Source of the DNA: Pseudoduganella rivuli
GTDB lineage: Bacteria > Pseudomonadota > Gammaproteobacteria > Burkholderiales > Burkholderiaceae_D
Reading direction: 5' to 3'
NCBI RefSeq assembly: GCF_009674485.1
Contig: NZ_WKJJ01000008.1
Span: forward strand, 278,002 to 342,001
Length of the DNA: 64,000 bases
Shown piece by piece: positions 47,312 to 56,380 of this stretch. Made by a program: the position numbers and the translations under genes. Positions within the stretch are counted from its first letter, which is position 1, and every line of letters starts with the position of its first letter. The notes under the pieces were generated by a model. The model saw only the letters and a program-made list of their open reading frames with translations. It ran no database searches and was not told the DNA's origin.

Positions 47312-47890
47312 TTATTTCCCCGCCTCGGGCTGCGTTGCGCCATCCGGCGGCGGACGCTTGGCGGACGGCTGGATCACCATCGTGCCGCGGCCCGCACCCG
47401 GTTTGCTGTCGCCCGTCACGGTATTGCGCACGGCGAAGTATTCCTTGCGGCTGTCATACGAAATGAATTCGCCGGCCACTTCATCGCTGGGGCGGCTGCC
47501 TTCCAGGCGCTTGATGCGGGCTTTCGAAAACAGTTTGACCAGTTCGATGCGGCCGTCGTAATCGATGCGTTCCGCCTCGCCTTCGACCCATTGCTCGCCT
47601 TCGCCGTCGCGCTTCTGGCGGAACGTGGCGGGTTTGCCCGGCACGCCCGTCAAGGTCACGTATTGGTAGCCTTCCGGGTCCTGCGTCACCACGGCCTTGT
47701 CGGACTTCATGCGCAGGGTACCGCGCGTCAGCACGACATTGCCGCGCAAGGTGCGGATCTGCTTGACGTCGTCCAGGTCGGCCGTGTCGTACTGGATTTC
47801 CGTCGGCTTGTACGAGTCCGCCTTTTCCGCGTGGCTGGCGCCCATTGCCAGCAGCAGCGCGGCCGTGGCCGCAAAGTATTTAATCGCCAT
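47312..47890 (-). CDS. lptA: LPS transport periplasmic protein LptA
   Basis: Periplasmic bridge protein for LPS transport, 192 aa, with a signal peptide (MAIKYFAATAALLLAMGASHA) and an OstA-type beta-jellyroll (PTEIQYDTADLDDVKQIRTL, RGNVVLTRGTLRMKSDKAVV, EGEAERIDYDGRIELVKLFS, ISYDSRKEYFAV). The tail is Pro/Gly-rich. It sits between lptC and lptB on one transcript. Confidence 0.93.
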   Translation of the reverse strand: MAIKYFAATAALLLAMGASHAEKADSYKPTEIQYDTADLDDVKQIRTLRGNVVLTRGTLRMKSDKAVVTQDPEGYQYVTLTGVPGKPATFRQKRDGEGEQWVEGEAERIDYDGRIELVKLFSKARIKRLEGSRPSDEVAGEFISYDSRKEYFAVRNTVTGDSKPGAGRGTMVIQPSAKRPPPDGATQPEAGK

Positions 47891-47910
47891 ACGTCATCAC
47901 TTCCATATAT

Positions 47911-48507
47911 TCAAGGTTGCGCCTTCGGCGGCATCACGAGGGTGCCTCGGCCTTGCAGGTGCACTTCGCGCGTCGCATTATTGGCGCGCATGCCTTGCGC
48001 CGTCATGCTGGCGCCGCCCTGCACCACCTGCACCGGCTGGTCCGTTTCCATCCGGTCTTCATCCGGATAGACCGTCATCGCCTGCGTGGTCATCACCATC
48101 GCGGCAGATTTGCCGCTGGCGGCACGGTCCACCCGCACATTGTCTTTCAGCGTCACGCGCGTATTGTTTTCATCCACGCGCGCGCGCGCCGCATGTATGT
48201 CCATCGGCGGCCGGCCTTCCGCCATGTTGCGCACCACCGGCTTGTCGATATCGGATGCATCGTCGATCGGACGGTGCACCAGCTTGTCGCCGGACACGAT
48301 GTAGCTGGGCTTGCCATCTTTGCCCATGCGCACGGCGGAAAACTGCTCGATGATGTAATCCGGCTCGTTGGCGCGCAGATCCGCCTGCATGTCATCGGCG
48401 CTACGGTTCAGCAATTGCACCAGCCACAACGAGCCGAACGCAAACAGTACGCCGGCGGTCAGCGTCAGTCCCAGGCGCCAGCGGTGCGCGGTTTTTTCCT
48501 TGCGCAT
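47911..48507 (-). CDS. lptC: LPS export protein LptC
   Basis: Single-pass inner-membrane protein, 198 aa: TM at about residues 10-32 (RLGLTLTAGVLFAFGSLWLV) and a periplasmic jellyroll (DYIIEQFSAVRMGKDGKPSY, HAARARVDENNTRVTLKDNV, AMTVYPDEDRMETDQPVQVV, ATREVHLQGRGTLVMPP). It accepts LPS from LptFG and hands it to LptA. Located 16 bp after kdsC and 20 bp before lptA. Confidence 0.92.
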   Translation of the reverse strand: MRKEKTAHRWRLGLTLTAGVLFAFGSLWLVQLLNRSADDMQADLRANEPDYIIEQFSAVRMGKDGKPSYIVSGDKLVHRPIDDASDIDKPVVRNMAEGRPPMDIHAARARVDENNTRVTLKDNVRVDRAASGKSAAMVMTTQAMTVYPDEDRMETDQPVQVVQGGASMTAQGMRANNATREVHLQGRGTLVMPPKAQP

Positions 48508-48523
48508 GCTTATTTACCCGAAT

Positions 48524-49063
48524 TCATACCAGGAACTGCGCCATGACTTTGTCATAGTTGCCCGTCGCCCGCAGCACGAACTCGCACACTTCGCGCACGG
48601 CGCCACGGCCGCCATGCGCTTCCGTCACGTGGTGCGCACGGCTCAGCACGTCGACGCGCGCGTTCGGCACGGCCACCGCGAAACCCACGCGCGACAGGAT
48701 CGGCAAGTCGACCACGTCGTCGCCGATGAAGCCCACTTCGTCCGCGCGCAAGCCCGTCTTGTTCAGCAAATCCATGAACGGCGTCAGCTTGTCGTGACCG
48801 CCCTGGTGCACGAATTCAATGCCCAGGTCGCGCGCCCGCGCCACCACGATCGGCGAACGGCGCGCACTGATGATGGCCGTCAGGATGCCTGCTTCCTGCA
48901 ACAGCTTGATGCCGAGGCCATCCTGCACATGAAAGGTCTTCATCATTTCACCTTCGGGACCGTAATGCAGGCTGCCATCGGTCAGCACGCCGTCGACATC
49001 GAAGATAAACAGTTTGATTTTCGCGGCGCGCGCCACGTTACCGAGATCGTAAGCCTTGCTCAT
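48524..49063 (-). CDS. kdsC: 3-deoxy-D-manno-octulosonate 8-phosphate phosphatase
   Basis: HAD-family tetrameric phosphatase of the KDO branch, 179 aa. The nucleophile/acid pair is D22xD24 in FIFDVDGVLTDG, followed by YGPEGEMMKTFHVQDGLGIK, the Ser/Thr motif AIISARRSPIV and the metal-binding VGFIGDDVVDLPIL. The ATG overlaps the kdsD stop by 1 bp (TAATG), showing tight coupling within the LPS operon. Confidence 0.95.
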   Translation of the reverse strand: MSKAYDLGNVARAAKIKLFIFDVDGVLTDGSLHYGPEGEMMKTFHVQDGLGIKLLQEAGILTAIISARRSPIVVARARDLGIEFVHQGGHDKLTPFMDLLNKTGLRADEVGFIGDDVVDLPILSRVGFAVAVPNARVDVLSRAHHVTEAHGGRGAVREVCEFVLRATGNYDKVMAQFLV

Positions 49064-50085
49064 TAAATCACCTTGGCACGGGTCAGGTCGTGGATATGCA
49101 GGGCGCCCACCAGTTTGCCGGCATCGTCCGTCACCAGCATCTGGTTGATGCGGAATTGTTCCATGATGGCCACCGCGTCGACGGCCAACTTATCCGGCGA
49201 AATGCTGCGCGGATTCACGTGCATGACGTCCTTGATGACGACCTTGCTGAAATCCTGCACTTTCTCGATCATGCGGCGCAAGTCGCCGTCCGTGAACACG
49301 CCCAGCGGCTTGCCATCGTCATCGACAATGGCCGTCATGCCCATGCCTTTTTGCGTGATTTCCAGCAGCGCGTCCGGCAGGCGCACGTCCGCCTTGACGG
49401 CCGGTACCGCATCGCCCGTGCGCATGACGTCGCGCACGTGGGTCAGCAAGCGGCGGCCCAGCGCACCACCCGGATGCGAGCGGGCGAAGTCTTCTTCCTT
49501 GAAGCCGCGCAAGTCCAGCAGCGCGACGGCCAGCGCATCGCCCAGCGCCAGGGTGACGGTGGTGCTGGCGGTCGGCGCCAGGTTCAGCGGGCACGCTTCC
49601 TTTTCCACCGACACGTCCAGGTGCACGTCCGCCAGCTCCGCCAAGCTCGAGCCTGGTTTGCCGGTAATGGAAATCAGCATGCTGCCCATGCGTTTCACGA
49701 CGGGCAGGATCGCCATCAGTTCCGAACTCTCGCCGGAATAGGAAATGGCAATGAACGCATCCTCGGCCGTGACCATGCCCAGGTCGCCGTGCGCGGCTTC
49801 GGCCGGGTGCACGAACAGCGCCGGGGTGCCGGTGGAAGCCAGGGTCGCGGCAATCTTGCGCGCAATGTGGCCGGATTTGCCTATGCCGGACACGACAACA
49901 CGTCCCTTGCAATTAAGCAACATTGCGACCGCCTTGCCCACGCTATCGTCGGTGGCCAGGCGCGCATGCAGGGCGGCGATGGCATCGCCCTCGATTTGCA
50001 GGGTTTCGCGGGCCAGTTGCAGCGCGCGCTCCGCAGTCTTGTTGTCAAAAGCTTTCAGCATAGGTTTTTCATCGGTTACACTCAT
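49063..50085 (-). CDS. kdsD: Arabinose-5-phosphate isomerase
   Basis: First enzyme of KDO synthesis, converting ribulose-5-phosphate to arabinose-5-phosphate, 340 aa. The SIS domain shows GRVVVSGIGKSGHIARKIAA and AHGDLGMVTAEDAFIAISYS, then SLLDLRG-type text near ALLDLRGFKEEDFARSHPGG, and two C-terminal CBS domains (MTAIVDDDGKPLGVFTDGDL; MLVTDDAGKLVGALHIHDLT). The start is uncertain: ATG at 50085 or 50061, neither with a clear ribosome binding site. It heads kdsD-kdsC-lptC-lptA-lptB-rpoN-hpf. Confidence 0.94.
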   Translation of the reverse strand: MSVTDEKPMLKAFDNKTAERALQLARETLQIEGDAIAALHARLATDDSVGKAVAMLLNCKGRVVVSGIGKSGHIARKIAATLASTGTPALFVHPAEAAHGDLGMVTAEDAFIAISYSGESSELMAILPVVKRMGSMLISITGKPGSSLAELADVHLDVSVEKEACPLNLAPTASTTVTLALGDALAVALLDLRGFKEEDFARSHPGGALGRRLLTHVRDVMRTGDAVPAVKADVRLPDALLEITQKGMGMTAIVDDDGKPLGVFTDGDLRRMIEKVQDFSKVVIKDVMHVNPRSISPDKLAVDAVAIMEQFRINQMLVTDDAGKLVGALHIHDLTRAKVI

Positions 50086-50169
50086 GCCGGAAGTATAGCC
50101 GAATTGCGTAAGCAAAAAACTTGCCAGTCCTGAATAACAACGGAAACGCCGCACGGGATCGACGACTGA

Positions 50170-52146
50170 ATGTTTTCACCGCTTGAACTGACCCTCTTGC
50201 TGCTAGGCAGCGCTGTACTGGGCGTGGTCGCGTTCAGGATGATGCACCTTCCCCCGATGCTGGGCTATCTGGCCGTCGGCATTATCATCGGTCCCCATGC
50301 GCTGGGACTGGCCGAACAGAGCGAAGCGAGCCATATCCTCGCTGAATTCGGCGTGGTTTTCCTGATGTTTTCCATCGGGCTGGAATTCTCGCTGCCCAAG
50401 CTGATGGCAATGCGCAACATTGTGTTTGGCCTGGGCATGGCGCAGGTGGCCTTGACCATCGTGGCCGCCATGGGCCTGGGCTGGATCCTGTCCGTGCAAT
50501 TGCCGAACCTGCACATCGGCTGGCAGGCATCGTTTGCGCTGGGCGGCGCGCTGGCCATGTCGTCCACCGCCATCGTGGTGAAAATGCTCACGGAACGGCT
50601 GGAACTGGAAAGCGAGCATGGCCGCAAAATCATCGGCGTGCTGCTGTTCCAGGATTTGGCCGTGGTGCCGCTGCTGATCCTGATCCCTTCGCTGGCCAAA
50701 AATCCGGACGACCTGGCGGAAACGCTGGCCTGGGCCGCCGGCAAGGCCACGCTGGTGCTGGTGCTGCTGCTGTTCGTGGGCCAGAAGCTGGTGCGCGGCT
50801 GGTTCACCATCGTCGTCAAGCGGCGCTCGCAGGAATTGTTCATGCTGAACCTGCTGCTGATCACGCTGGGCGCCGCGTGGATCACGGAAAAAGCCGGCCT
50901 GTCGATGGCGCTGGGCGCGTTCGTGGCCGGCATGCTGATCTCGGAAACCGAATACAAGCACCAGGTGGAAGAAGACATCAAACCGTTCCGCGACGTGCTG
51001 CTGGGGCTGTTCTTCATCAACGTGGGCATGCTGCTCAACGTCAGCCTCGTCATTGCCAACTGGTGGCTGGTGCTGGTGCTGCTGGCCGGCCCCGTGCTAT
51101 TGAAATTCGCCCTGATCGCGGGCCTGGCCAAGCTGTTCGGCTCGTCGGACGGCGTCTCGATGCGCACCGGCCTGGCGCTGGCGCAGGCGGGCGAATTCGG
51201 GTTCGTGTTGCTGAACCTGGCCGGCGGCATGGCGCTGATGGACCCGTTCATCGTGCAGGTGGTGCTGGCGTCGATGGTGCTGTCGATGCTGCTGGCGCCC
51301 TTCATCATCGCCCAGTCCGACAACCTGGTGATGAAAATCTCCAGCAATGAATGGATGATGCAATCGCTGGCGCTGACCAAGATCGCCACCCGCACCATGG
51401 CCCAGCAAAAGCACGTGATCGTGGCAGGTTTCGGCCGCAGCGGCCAAAGCCTGGCGACCCTGCTGACCGAGGAAAACATTGCGTACCATGCGCTCGACCT
51501 GGACCCGGAGCGGGTGCAGGAAGCACAGACGGCGGGCGCCAGCGTGTCGTATGGCGATGCGGGGCGGCGCGAAAGCCTGGTGGCGGCCGGTATTTACCGC
51601 GCCAGCGCCGTCGTGATCACGTACGCCAGCACACCGTCCGCACTGCGCGTGCTGCACCTGGTGCATGAACTGGCGCCCACCTTGCCGGTCATCGTGCGCA
51701 GCCACGACGATACGGACCTGGACCGCCTGAAAGCGGCCGGCGCGGCCGAAGTGGTGCCGGAACTGATGGAGGGCAGCCTGATGCTGGCCTCGCACGCGCT
51801 GGTGATGCTGGGCGTGCCGCTGCGGCGCGTGGTGCACCGCGTGCAGGCGGCGCGGGATGCGCGCTATGCGTCGCTGCGCGGCTGGTTCCATGGCGCCAGC
51901 GATGCGGGCGAGGACGCCGACCTGGTGCGCCTGCACTCGATCCCCCTGGGAGAAAACGCGTCCTGCATCGGCAAGCGCATCCGCGAACTGGGCTTGCGCG
52001 GCATGGGAGCCGATATCGCGTCGATCCGGCGCGGCAAGGGCGGGGTCAATGTGACGGGCGATACGGAGCTCGAAGCCGGGGACGTCGTCGTGGTGCGGGG
52101 TTCGGCCGATGCCGTGGCCCGGGCAGAGAGCCAGTTATTGGCATGA
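50170..52146 (+). CDS. KefB/YbaL-type cation:proton antiporter with RCK domains
   Basis: Monovalent cation:proton antiporter-2 family, 658 aa. About twelve TM helices span residues 1-385 (for example LPPMLGYLAVGIIIGPHALG, FMFSIGLEF-type VFLMFSIGLEFSLPKLMAMR, GVLLFQDLAVVPLLILIPSL and ALAQAGEFGFVLLNLAGGMA). A cytoplasmic TrkA-N domain follows (VIVAGFGRSGQSLATLLTEE) and a TrkA-C domain ends the protein (LGENASCIGKRIRELGLRGM). It probably exports K+ under NAD(H)/glutathione control. It is divergent from kdsD, an arrangement often seen in proteobacteria. Confidence 0.92.
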   Translation: MFSPLELTLLLLGSAVLGVVAFRMMHLPPMLGYLAVGIIIGPHALGLAEQSEASHILAEFGVVFLMFSIGLEFSLPKLMAMRNIVFGLGMAQVALTIVAAMGLGWILSVQLPNLHIGWQASFALGGALAMSSTAIVVKMLTERLELESEHGRKIIGVLLFQDLAVVPLLILIPSLAKNPDDLAETLAWAAGKATLVLVLLLFVGQKLVRGWFTIVVKRRSQELFMLNLLLITLGAAWITEKAGLSMALGAFVAGMLISETEYKHQVEEDIKPFRDVLLGLFFINVGMLLNVSLVIANWWLVLVLLAGPVLLKFALIAGLAKLFGSSDGVSMRTGLALAQAGEFGFVLLNLAGGMALMDPFIVQVVLASMVLSMLLAPFIIAQSDNLVMKISSNEWMMQSLALTKIATRTMAQQKHVIVAGFGRSGQSLATLLTEENIAYHALDLDPERVQEAQTAGASVSYGDAGRRESLVAAGIYRASAVVITYASTPSALRVLHLVHELAPTLPVIVRSHDDTDLDRLKAAGAAEVVPELMEGSLMLASHALVMLGVPLRRVVHRVQAARDARYASLRGWFHGASDAGEDADLVRLHSIPLGENASCIGKRIRELGLRGMGADIASIRRGKGGVNVTGDTELEAGDVVVVRGSADAVARAESQLLA

Positions 52147-52159
52147 CGGGCCAGGCACC

Positions 52160-52244
52160 GTAGGGCGGATCGGGTTTATCGAGCCGCCATGCAGGCATCA
52201 CGTTGCCGCCGGCATGGCGGCTTTGCTGCGCAAAACCGCCCTAC
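52160..52244. repeat. REP/MITE-like palindromic element
   Basis: Nested inverted repeats: outer GTAGGGCGG (52160-52168) / CCGCCCTAC (52236-52244) and inner GCCGCCATGC (52183-52192) / GCATGGCGGC (52212-52221). The ends resemble the GTAGGG(T/C)GG-type dispersed repeats known from many proteobacterial genomes. It lies between convergent kefB-like and diguanylate cyclase genes and may also serve as a terminator for both. Confidence 0.65.
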
Positions 52245-52276
52245 GCATTTGGGGCCAAGGGCAAGGCCGGAGGGCC

Positions 52277-53419
52277 TCAGGCGGCCGGCCGGAAGCTGAT
52301 CACCCGGTTGCGGCCACCGTCTTTCGCCTGATATAGCGCCGCATCGGCCTGTGCAATCAATTCCATCGCGGCCGCTTCCACCGGCGTATCGAGCACGCTG
52401 CGGTCCAGGCACGCCACGCCCAGCGACGCCGTGACGGAGATCTGCACGCTGGGCGACACGTCGATCATGCTGGCGGCAATGCTGGCGCGGATCCGTTCGG
52501 CCACGAAGGCGGCGCTGTCCAGATTGGCATTGATCAGCAACACCACGAATTCTTCACCGCCAAAGCGCGCCAGCGAATCGGACAGGCGCAATTCATTCTT
52601 GATGCGGGCCGCCACTTCGCGCAGCACTTCATCGCCACCCTGGTGACCGATGGTGTCGTTGACGCGCTTGAAGTGGTCGATGTCGATGTACATGAACGAA
52701 ATGTCGTAATTCTGGCGGCGCGCGCGGGAAATTTCCTCCAGCAGGCGGCGGTCCATGTAGCGGCGGTTGTAGACGCCCGTCAGCGAATCCGTCAGCCCGA
52801 TGTACTTCAGCATTTCGTTACTGATGACGTTTTCCAGGCAGATCGCAATGATGGACGCCATGTGCTCGACGAAATCCGTCGCCATGCTGGGCGTAAAGCG
52901 CGTCGGGTCGTGGCTGCCCAGGTTCAGGGTGCCGATGATGCGCTTGTTGCGCAGCAGCGGCACCAGCGCCACGCTTTGCAACCCATGCGGAGGGCTGGGA
53001 AACGCGTGCGCATGGCGCAGCGGGTCGTACATGCACAGCACGGGTTTGGGCGGACCGGCATCCTCGGTGCGGTCGCCCAGCGTGATGCCCAGCGCATCAA
53101 TGCTGTCGGCAAACAGCAAGTCCGGAAATTCCGCAAAATTGACGCCCAGCTTGCCCATCACGGTGTGGATGTCGGCGTCTTCATCGAGCAGGGTCAGGGT
53201 CACCGCGTCGAGGTCGGAAATGACGGGCAGGCTGCGGAAGATGCGGCTGACCAGCTCCTGGAACGTGGCGGCCCCCACGATATCCAGGTCGAACGCCTGA
53301 TGCCGCATCATGATCGAATGATTGCGCTCGGCCTGTTCCAGCAGGTACGCCATGCGCGAGCGCAGCGCCTGGTTTTCCGCCAGGACTTCCGCCAGTTCGG
53401 GCATTGTCGATTGGGCCAT
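52277..53419 (-). CDS. Diguanylate cyclase with N-terminal GAF/DUF484-like domain
   Basis: A 380-residue c-di-GMP synthase. It has an N-terminal coiled coil (LAEVLAENQALRSRMAYLLE), a GAF/DUF484-like sensor at about 45-200 (VALVPLLRNKRIIGTLNLGS) and a GGDEF domain from about 210 (LTDSLTGVYNRRYMDRRLLE, MYIDIDHFKRVND). The active site is GGEEF, and RLSD five residues ahead is an intact inhibitory I-site. It should therefore be catalytically active and product-inhibited. The ATG at 53419 has AAGGG at good spacing. It follows the MOSC gene by 9 bp. Confidence 0.92.
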   Translation of the reverse strand: MAQSTMPELAEVLAENQALRSRMAYLLEQAERNHSIMMRHQAFDLDIVGAATFQELVSRIFRSLPVISDLDAVTLTLLDEDADIHTVMGKLGVNFAEFPDLLFADSIDALGITLGDRTEDAGPPKPVLCMYDPLRHAHAFPSPPHGLQSVALVPLLRNKRIIGTLNLGSHDPTRFTPSMATDFVEHMASIIAICLENVISNEMLKYIGLTDSLTGVYNRRYMDRRLLEEISRARRQNYDISFMYIDIDHFKRVNDTIGHQGGDEVLREVAARIKNELRLSDSLARFGGEEFVVLLINANLDSAAFVAERIRASIAASMIDVSPSVQISVTASLGVACLDRSVLDTPVEAAAMELIAQADAALYQAKDGGRNRVISFRPAA

Positions 53420-53428
53420 ATCCATCCC

Positions 53429-54280
53429 TTAAAACGCCAGCGTGACCTCGATTTCCTGCCCCACCTGCAACCGCTGGCCATCGCCTTCCAGGACAATAGC
53501 ATTCATGCCGAAGCAGATGGCGCCATCCACCTCTTCCTTGGCGCGGTAAGCCTGCATGACATCGAGCGGATCGGGCCCGACCTCGCCCGTGGCCTGGTCG
53601 ACCGACGGCATCGGACAGCGGGGGCACGGCTTCACAGGTTTCAGCAGCACATCGCCAATGCGCAGCGATTCCGCATAATCTTCTTCGAATGCTTCCACGC
53701 CCGCGATCACGATATTCGGACGGAAGCGGTTCATCGGCAACGGGGCGCGTCCCGCCGCCGCCAGCTTGCCATTGACGTCCTCTAGCGATGCGCTGCCCGC
53801 CACGAGGATTGGATAACCATCGGAAAACAAGGTCGTGGCCTCGACGCCATTGGTCCATTTGGTCGACACGGCGCGGTGCGCATTCGCGTGGAATCGGGCC
53901 AGGCGGCACGGCACGCCGAGGAAACTGGAAAACCAGGCGGCGGTCGTGGCGTCGCAATCGTAGGCCAGCACGGTATCGTCCCACACCCGCACCTGCAGGG
54001 TCGGCGCCAGTTCCGGATCGGGCAGCCCCAGTTCGATTTCCAGGCGCAGCATGCCGGGCGCGCGCAATTCCAGCGTATCGGCTTTCAGTTTCGGCACGAT
54101 CAGCGCCATGCGCGGATGTTCGCGCTGTGTCATCGCATTGCCGTTTTCATCGACCACCACCCATTCGCGGTCATAAATCTGTTCCGTCATCAGCCCGGCG
54201 CGGGTCACGGTCGCGGAACGCAGCGCCATGCCGGCGCAGGATTTGATGGGATAAAGCGTGATCTCGGAAAGAATTGCCAT
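53429..54280 (-). CDS. MOSC-domain protein (YcbX-like)
   Basis: A 283-residue protein with the N-terminal beta-barrel MOSC_N domain (MAILSEITLYPIKSCAGMAL, DREWVVVDENGNAMTQREHP) and a MOSC domain (MNRFRPNIVIAGVEAFEEDY, LRIGDVLLKPVKPCPRCPMP). The conserved cysteine of KPCPRC is the expected molybdenum-cofactor-sulfur ligand. YcbX-type proteins reduce N-hydroxylated bases with a Moco centre. It appears co-transcribed with the diguanylate cyclase. Confidence 0.9.
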   Translation of the reverse strand: MAILSEITLYPIKSCAGMALRSATVTRAGLMTEQIYDREWVVVDENGNAMTQREHPRMALIVPKLKADTLELRAPGMLRLEIELGLPDPELAPTLQVRVWDDTVLAYDCDATTAAWFSSFLGVPCRLARFHANAHRAVSTKWTNGVEATTLFSDGYPILVAGSASLEDVNGKLAAAGRAPLPMNRFRPNIVIAGVEAFEEDYAESLRIGDVLLKPVKPCPRCPMPSVDQATGEVGPDPLDVMQAYRAKEEVDGAICFGMNAIVLEGDGQRLQVGQEIEVTLAF

Positions 54281-54537
54281 GCGCGCCGCCAGCAGACAGT
54301 GTTAAAAACACTGCCAAAATGTTTATACGAATTGGCAGTATGGCAGCAAAGTGCACGGCAGTAAATCTGTACGGCCGGGCGTGGCGGGCCGCAACAACGG
54401 CGGGATGGCAGGCATTGTCAGGGTGCTATCGAATATTTGCGCGATTACCGGCGTCCCGGAGGCAAGGCGCGGTCAGGCTTTCGCCATGCCATGGGAGAAA
54501 ATCGCGCCGCCTGTGCGGACGGCGCGTGGTGCGCAGG

Positions 54538-56271
54538 TCAGCTACCCTGCTTGGCGTCCGGCTTGCGCGGACGGCGCGGGCCGCGCGACGACGGCTTGCG
54601 GGCCGGCTTGGCGGCGGCATCGGCGCCTTCCGCCGGCGCGGAAGCTTCCTGCGACGGTGCAACGGCATCCACCATTGCGGCTGGCGCCGACTGTGCGGCT
54701 GGCGCATGCTGTGCATCGGGCGCCGGCTGTGCGGCAGCCTGGCCGGTTGCCTCAGGCTTGGCGCCGCGCGCCGTCCCCTTGCCGCCACGCCCCTTCGCCG
54801 GGGTACGGCCGCGGCCCTTGCCCGCCTTGGCGGCGCCGGCTTCCGGCGCTTCCGCCGCCTGTGCCGATTCCGCCGCATCCTGCGCCGCCGTTTCCGCGGC
54901 AACGTCGGCCACCACGGCGACCGTCACGTCGGAAACGGTGGCCGGTTCGGCCGGCGCTACAGGTTCTGGTGCAGCCGGCGTTTCGCCCTTGGCGGCCGCT
55001 TGCTGCGCCTTCATCTTGGCTGCCTTGGCCGCGCGCGCAGGCAATTTCGGCTGCTTGCGCTTGCCCTGCTCGGCCGCTTGCGCTGCCGTCTGGGCCAGGT
55101 CCACGTCGATGGCGGCTTCATCGGCCGCCATGCCGCCTTGCTCCTGCCCCGCATCTTCCGGATGCGCGACAAACACGGCGTCGTCGGCCGCATGTTCCGC
55201 CTCGGCTGCCGCATACGCGTTTTCATCCTGCGCCAGTTGCAGGTCGGACGGGGTTTCCTCGTTGATCCGGCCGGCGTTCGGGAATGGACGGCGATCGCGG
55301 CCACGGTTGCGGCCACGACGGCCGCCTTCATGGCGGCCCTGCGCGCCGTCGGCCGCCTCGCCCGGCGCCGCCGGGGTGGCCGGCGCACCCGGCGTCACGC
55401 CATCGGCGGACACCACAGCGGCGGCGCCATCGGCGCCCAGCACCGGCACGCCGGAACTGCGGTACACATATGCGCCGGATTTTTCATCGCGGCCGAATTC
55501 CAGGAAACCGCGCGCTCGGGCTTCTTCCAGCAGGTTGCCGAAGGTACGGAAACCGTAATACGACTCGCTGAAGTCCGGCTTGCGGCGCTTGATGGCTTCC
55601 TTCAGCACGGACGCCCAGATCTTGCCGGAATCGCCCCGTTCGGCCACCAGCGCATCGAACGTTTCCACGGCCATTTCCACGGCCTGCGTGCGGCGCTTGT
55701 CCATTTCTTCGCGGCGGCGCTTTTCCTCTTCCGGCGTGCGCTTGGCGCCCTGGCCTTCGCGCGTATCGCGCTTGGCGGCGTCCGCGCGGCGGCGTTCGCG
55801 CACCAGGTCGTCGTAGAAAATGAATTCATCGCAGTTCGCCACCAGCAAGTCCGACGTCGATTGTTTGACGCCCACGCCGATGACCTTTTTCGCGTTTTCG
55901 CGCAGTTTCGACACCAGCGGCGAAAAGTCGGAATCGCCGGAAATGATGACGAACGTGTTGACGTGGGACTTCGTGTAGCACAGGTCGAGCGCATCGACGA
56001 CCATGCGGATGTCGGCGGAATTCTTGCCGGACTGGCGCACGTGCGGGATTTCAATCAGCTCGAAATTCGCTTCGTGCATGGCCGATTTGAATCCCTTGTA
56101 GCGGTCCCAGTCGCAATAGGATTTCTTGACCACGATGCTGCCCTTGAGCAGCAAGCGTTCCAGCACTGGCTTGATATCGAATTTTTCGTAGTTGGCGTCT
56201 CGCACGCCCAGTGCGACGTTTTCAAAGTCGCAGAACAGCGCCATGCTGACGTTATCGTTGGATGAAGCCAT
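54538..56271 (-). CDS. NYN (LabA-like) / LOTUS-domain protein with long Ala/Pro/Lys-rich tail
   Basis: A 577-residue protein. An N-terminal PIN-like NYN domain (MALFCDFENVALGVRDANYE; NSADIRMVVDALDLCYTKSH; IISGDSDFSPLVSKLRENAK) carries the acidic residues expected of a ribonuclease. A charged helix (RREEMDKRRTQAVEMAVETF) leads into an OST-HTH/LOTUS domain at about 205-285 (SGKIWASVLKEAIKRRKPDF, YGFRTFGNLLEEARARGFLE). The remaining half is low-complexity Ala/Pro/Glu/Lys repeats ending RKPSSRGPRRPRKPDAKQGS, likely RNA-binding and disordered. The start at 56271 is preferred over 56301. RNA-processing role inferred from domains. Confidence 0.85.
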   Translation of the reverse strand: MASSNDNVSMALFCDFENVALGVRDANYEKFDIKPVLERLLLKGSIVVKKSYCDWDRYKGFKSAMHEANFELIEIPHVRQSGKNSADIRMVVDALDLCYTKSHVNTFVIISGDSDFSPLVSKLRENAKKVIGVGVKQSTSDLLVANCDEFIFYDDLVRERRRADAAKRDTREGQGAKRTPEEEKRRREEMDKRRTQAVEMAVETFDALVAERGDSGKIWASVLKEAIKRRKPDFSESYYGFRTFGNLLEEARARGFLEFGRDEKSGAYVYRSSGVPVLGADGAAAVVSADGVTPGAPATPAAPGEAADGAQGRHEGGRRGRNRGRDRRPFPNAGRINEETPSDLQLAQDENAYAAAEAEHAADDAVFVAHPEDAGQEQGGMAADEAAIDVDLAQTAAQAAEQGKRKQPKLPARAAKAAKMKAQQAAAKGETPAAPEPVAPAEPATVSDVTVAVVADVAAETAAQDAAESAQAAEAPEAGAAKAGKGRGRTPAKGRGGKGTARGAKPEATGQAAAQPAPDAQHAPAAQSAPAAMVDAVAPSQEASAPAEGADAAAKPARKPSSRGPRRPRKPDAKQGS

Positions 56272-56380
56272 GTTGTTCTTTAGTGGTGGGGAGAAGGGCA
56301 TGCCGGAGACTCCGGCGCGCGGGTTGGCAGATTATACAGCCAGCCCCCCGCACGCGTGGCGCATCCGCACCGGCAACGTT

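Noticed and set aside
54274..56265. 663-codon plus-strand frame across the NYN/LOTUS gene
   Set aside because: Low-complexity Arg/Gly/Ala translation with no domain; the minus strand carries recognisable NYN and LOTUS motifs.
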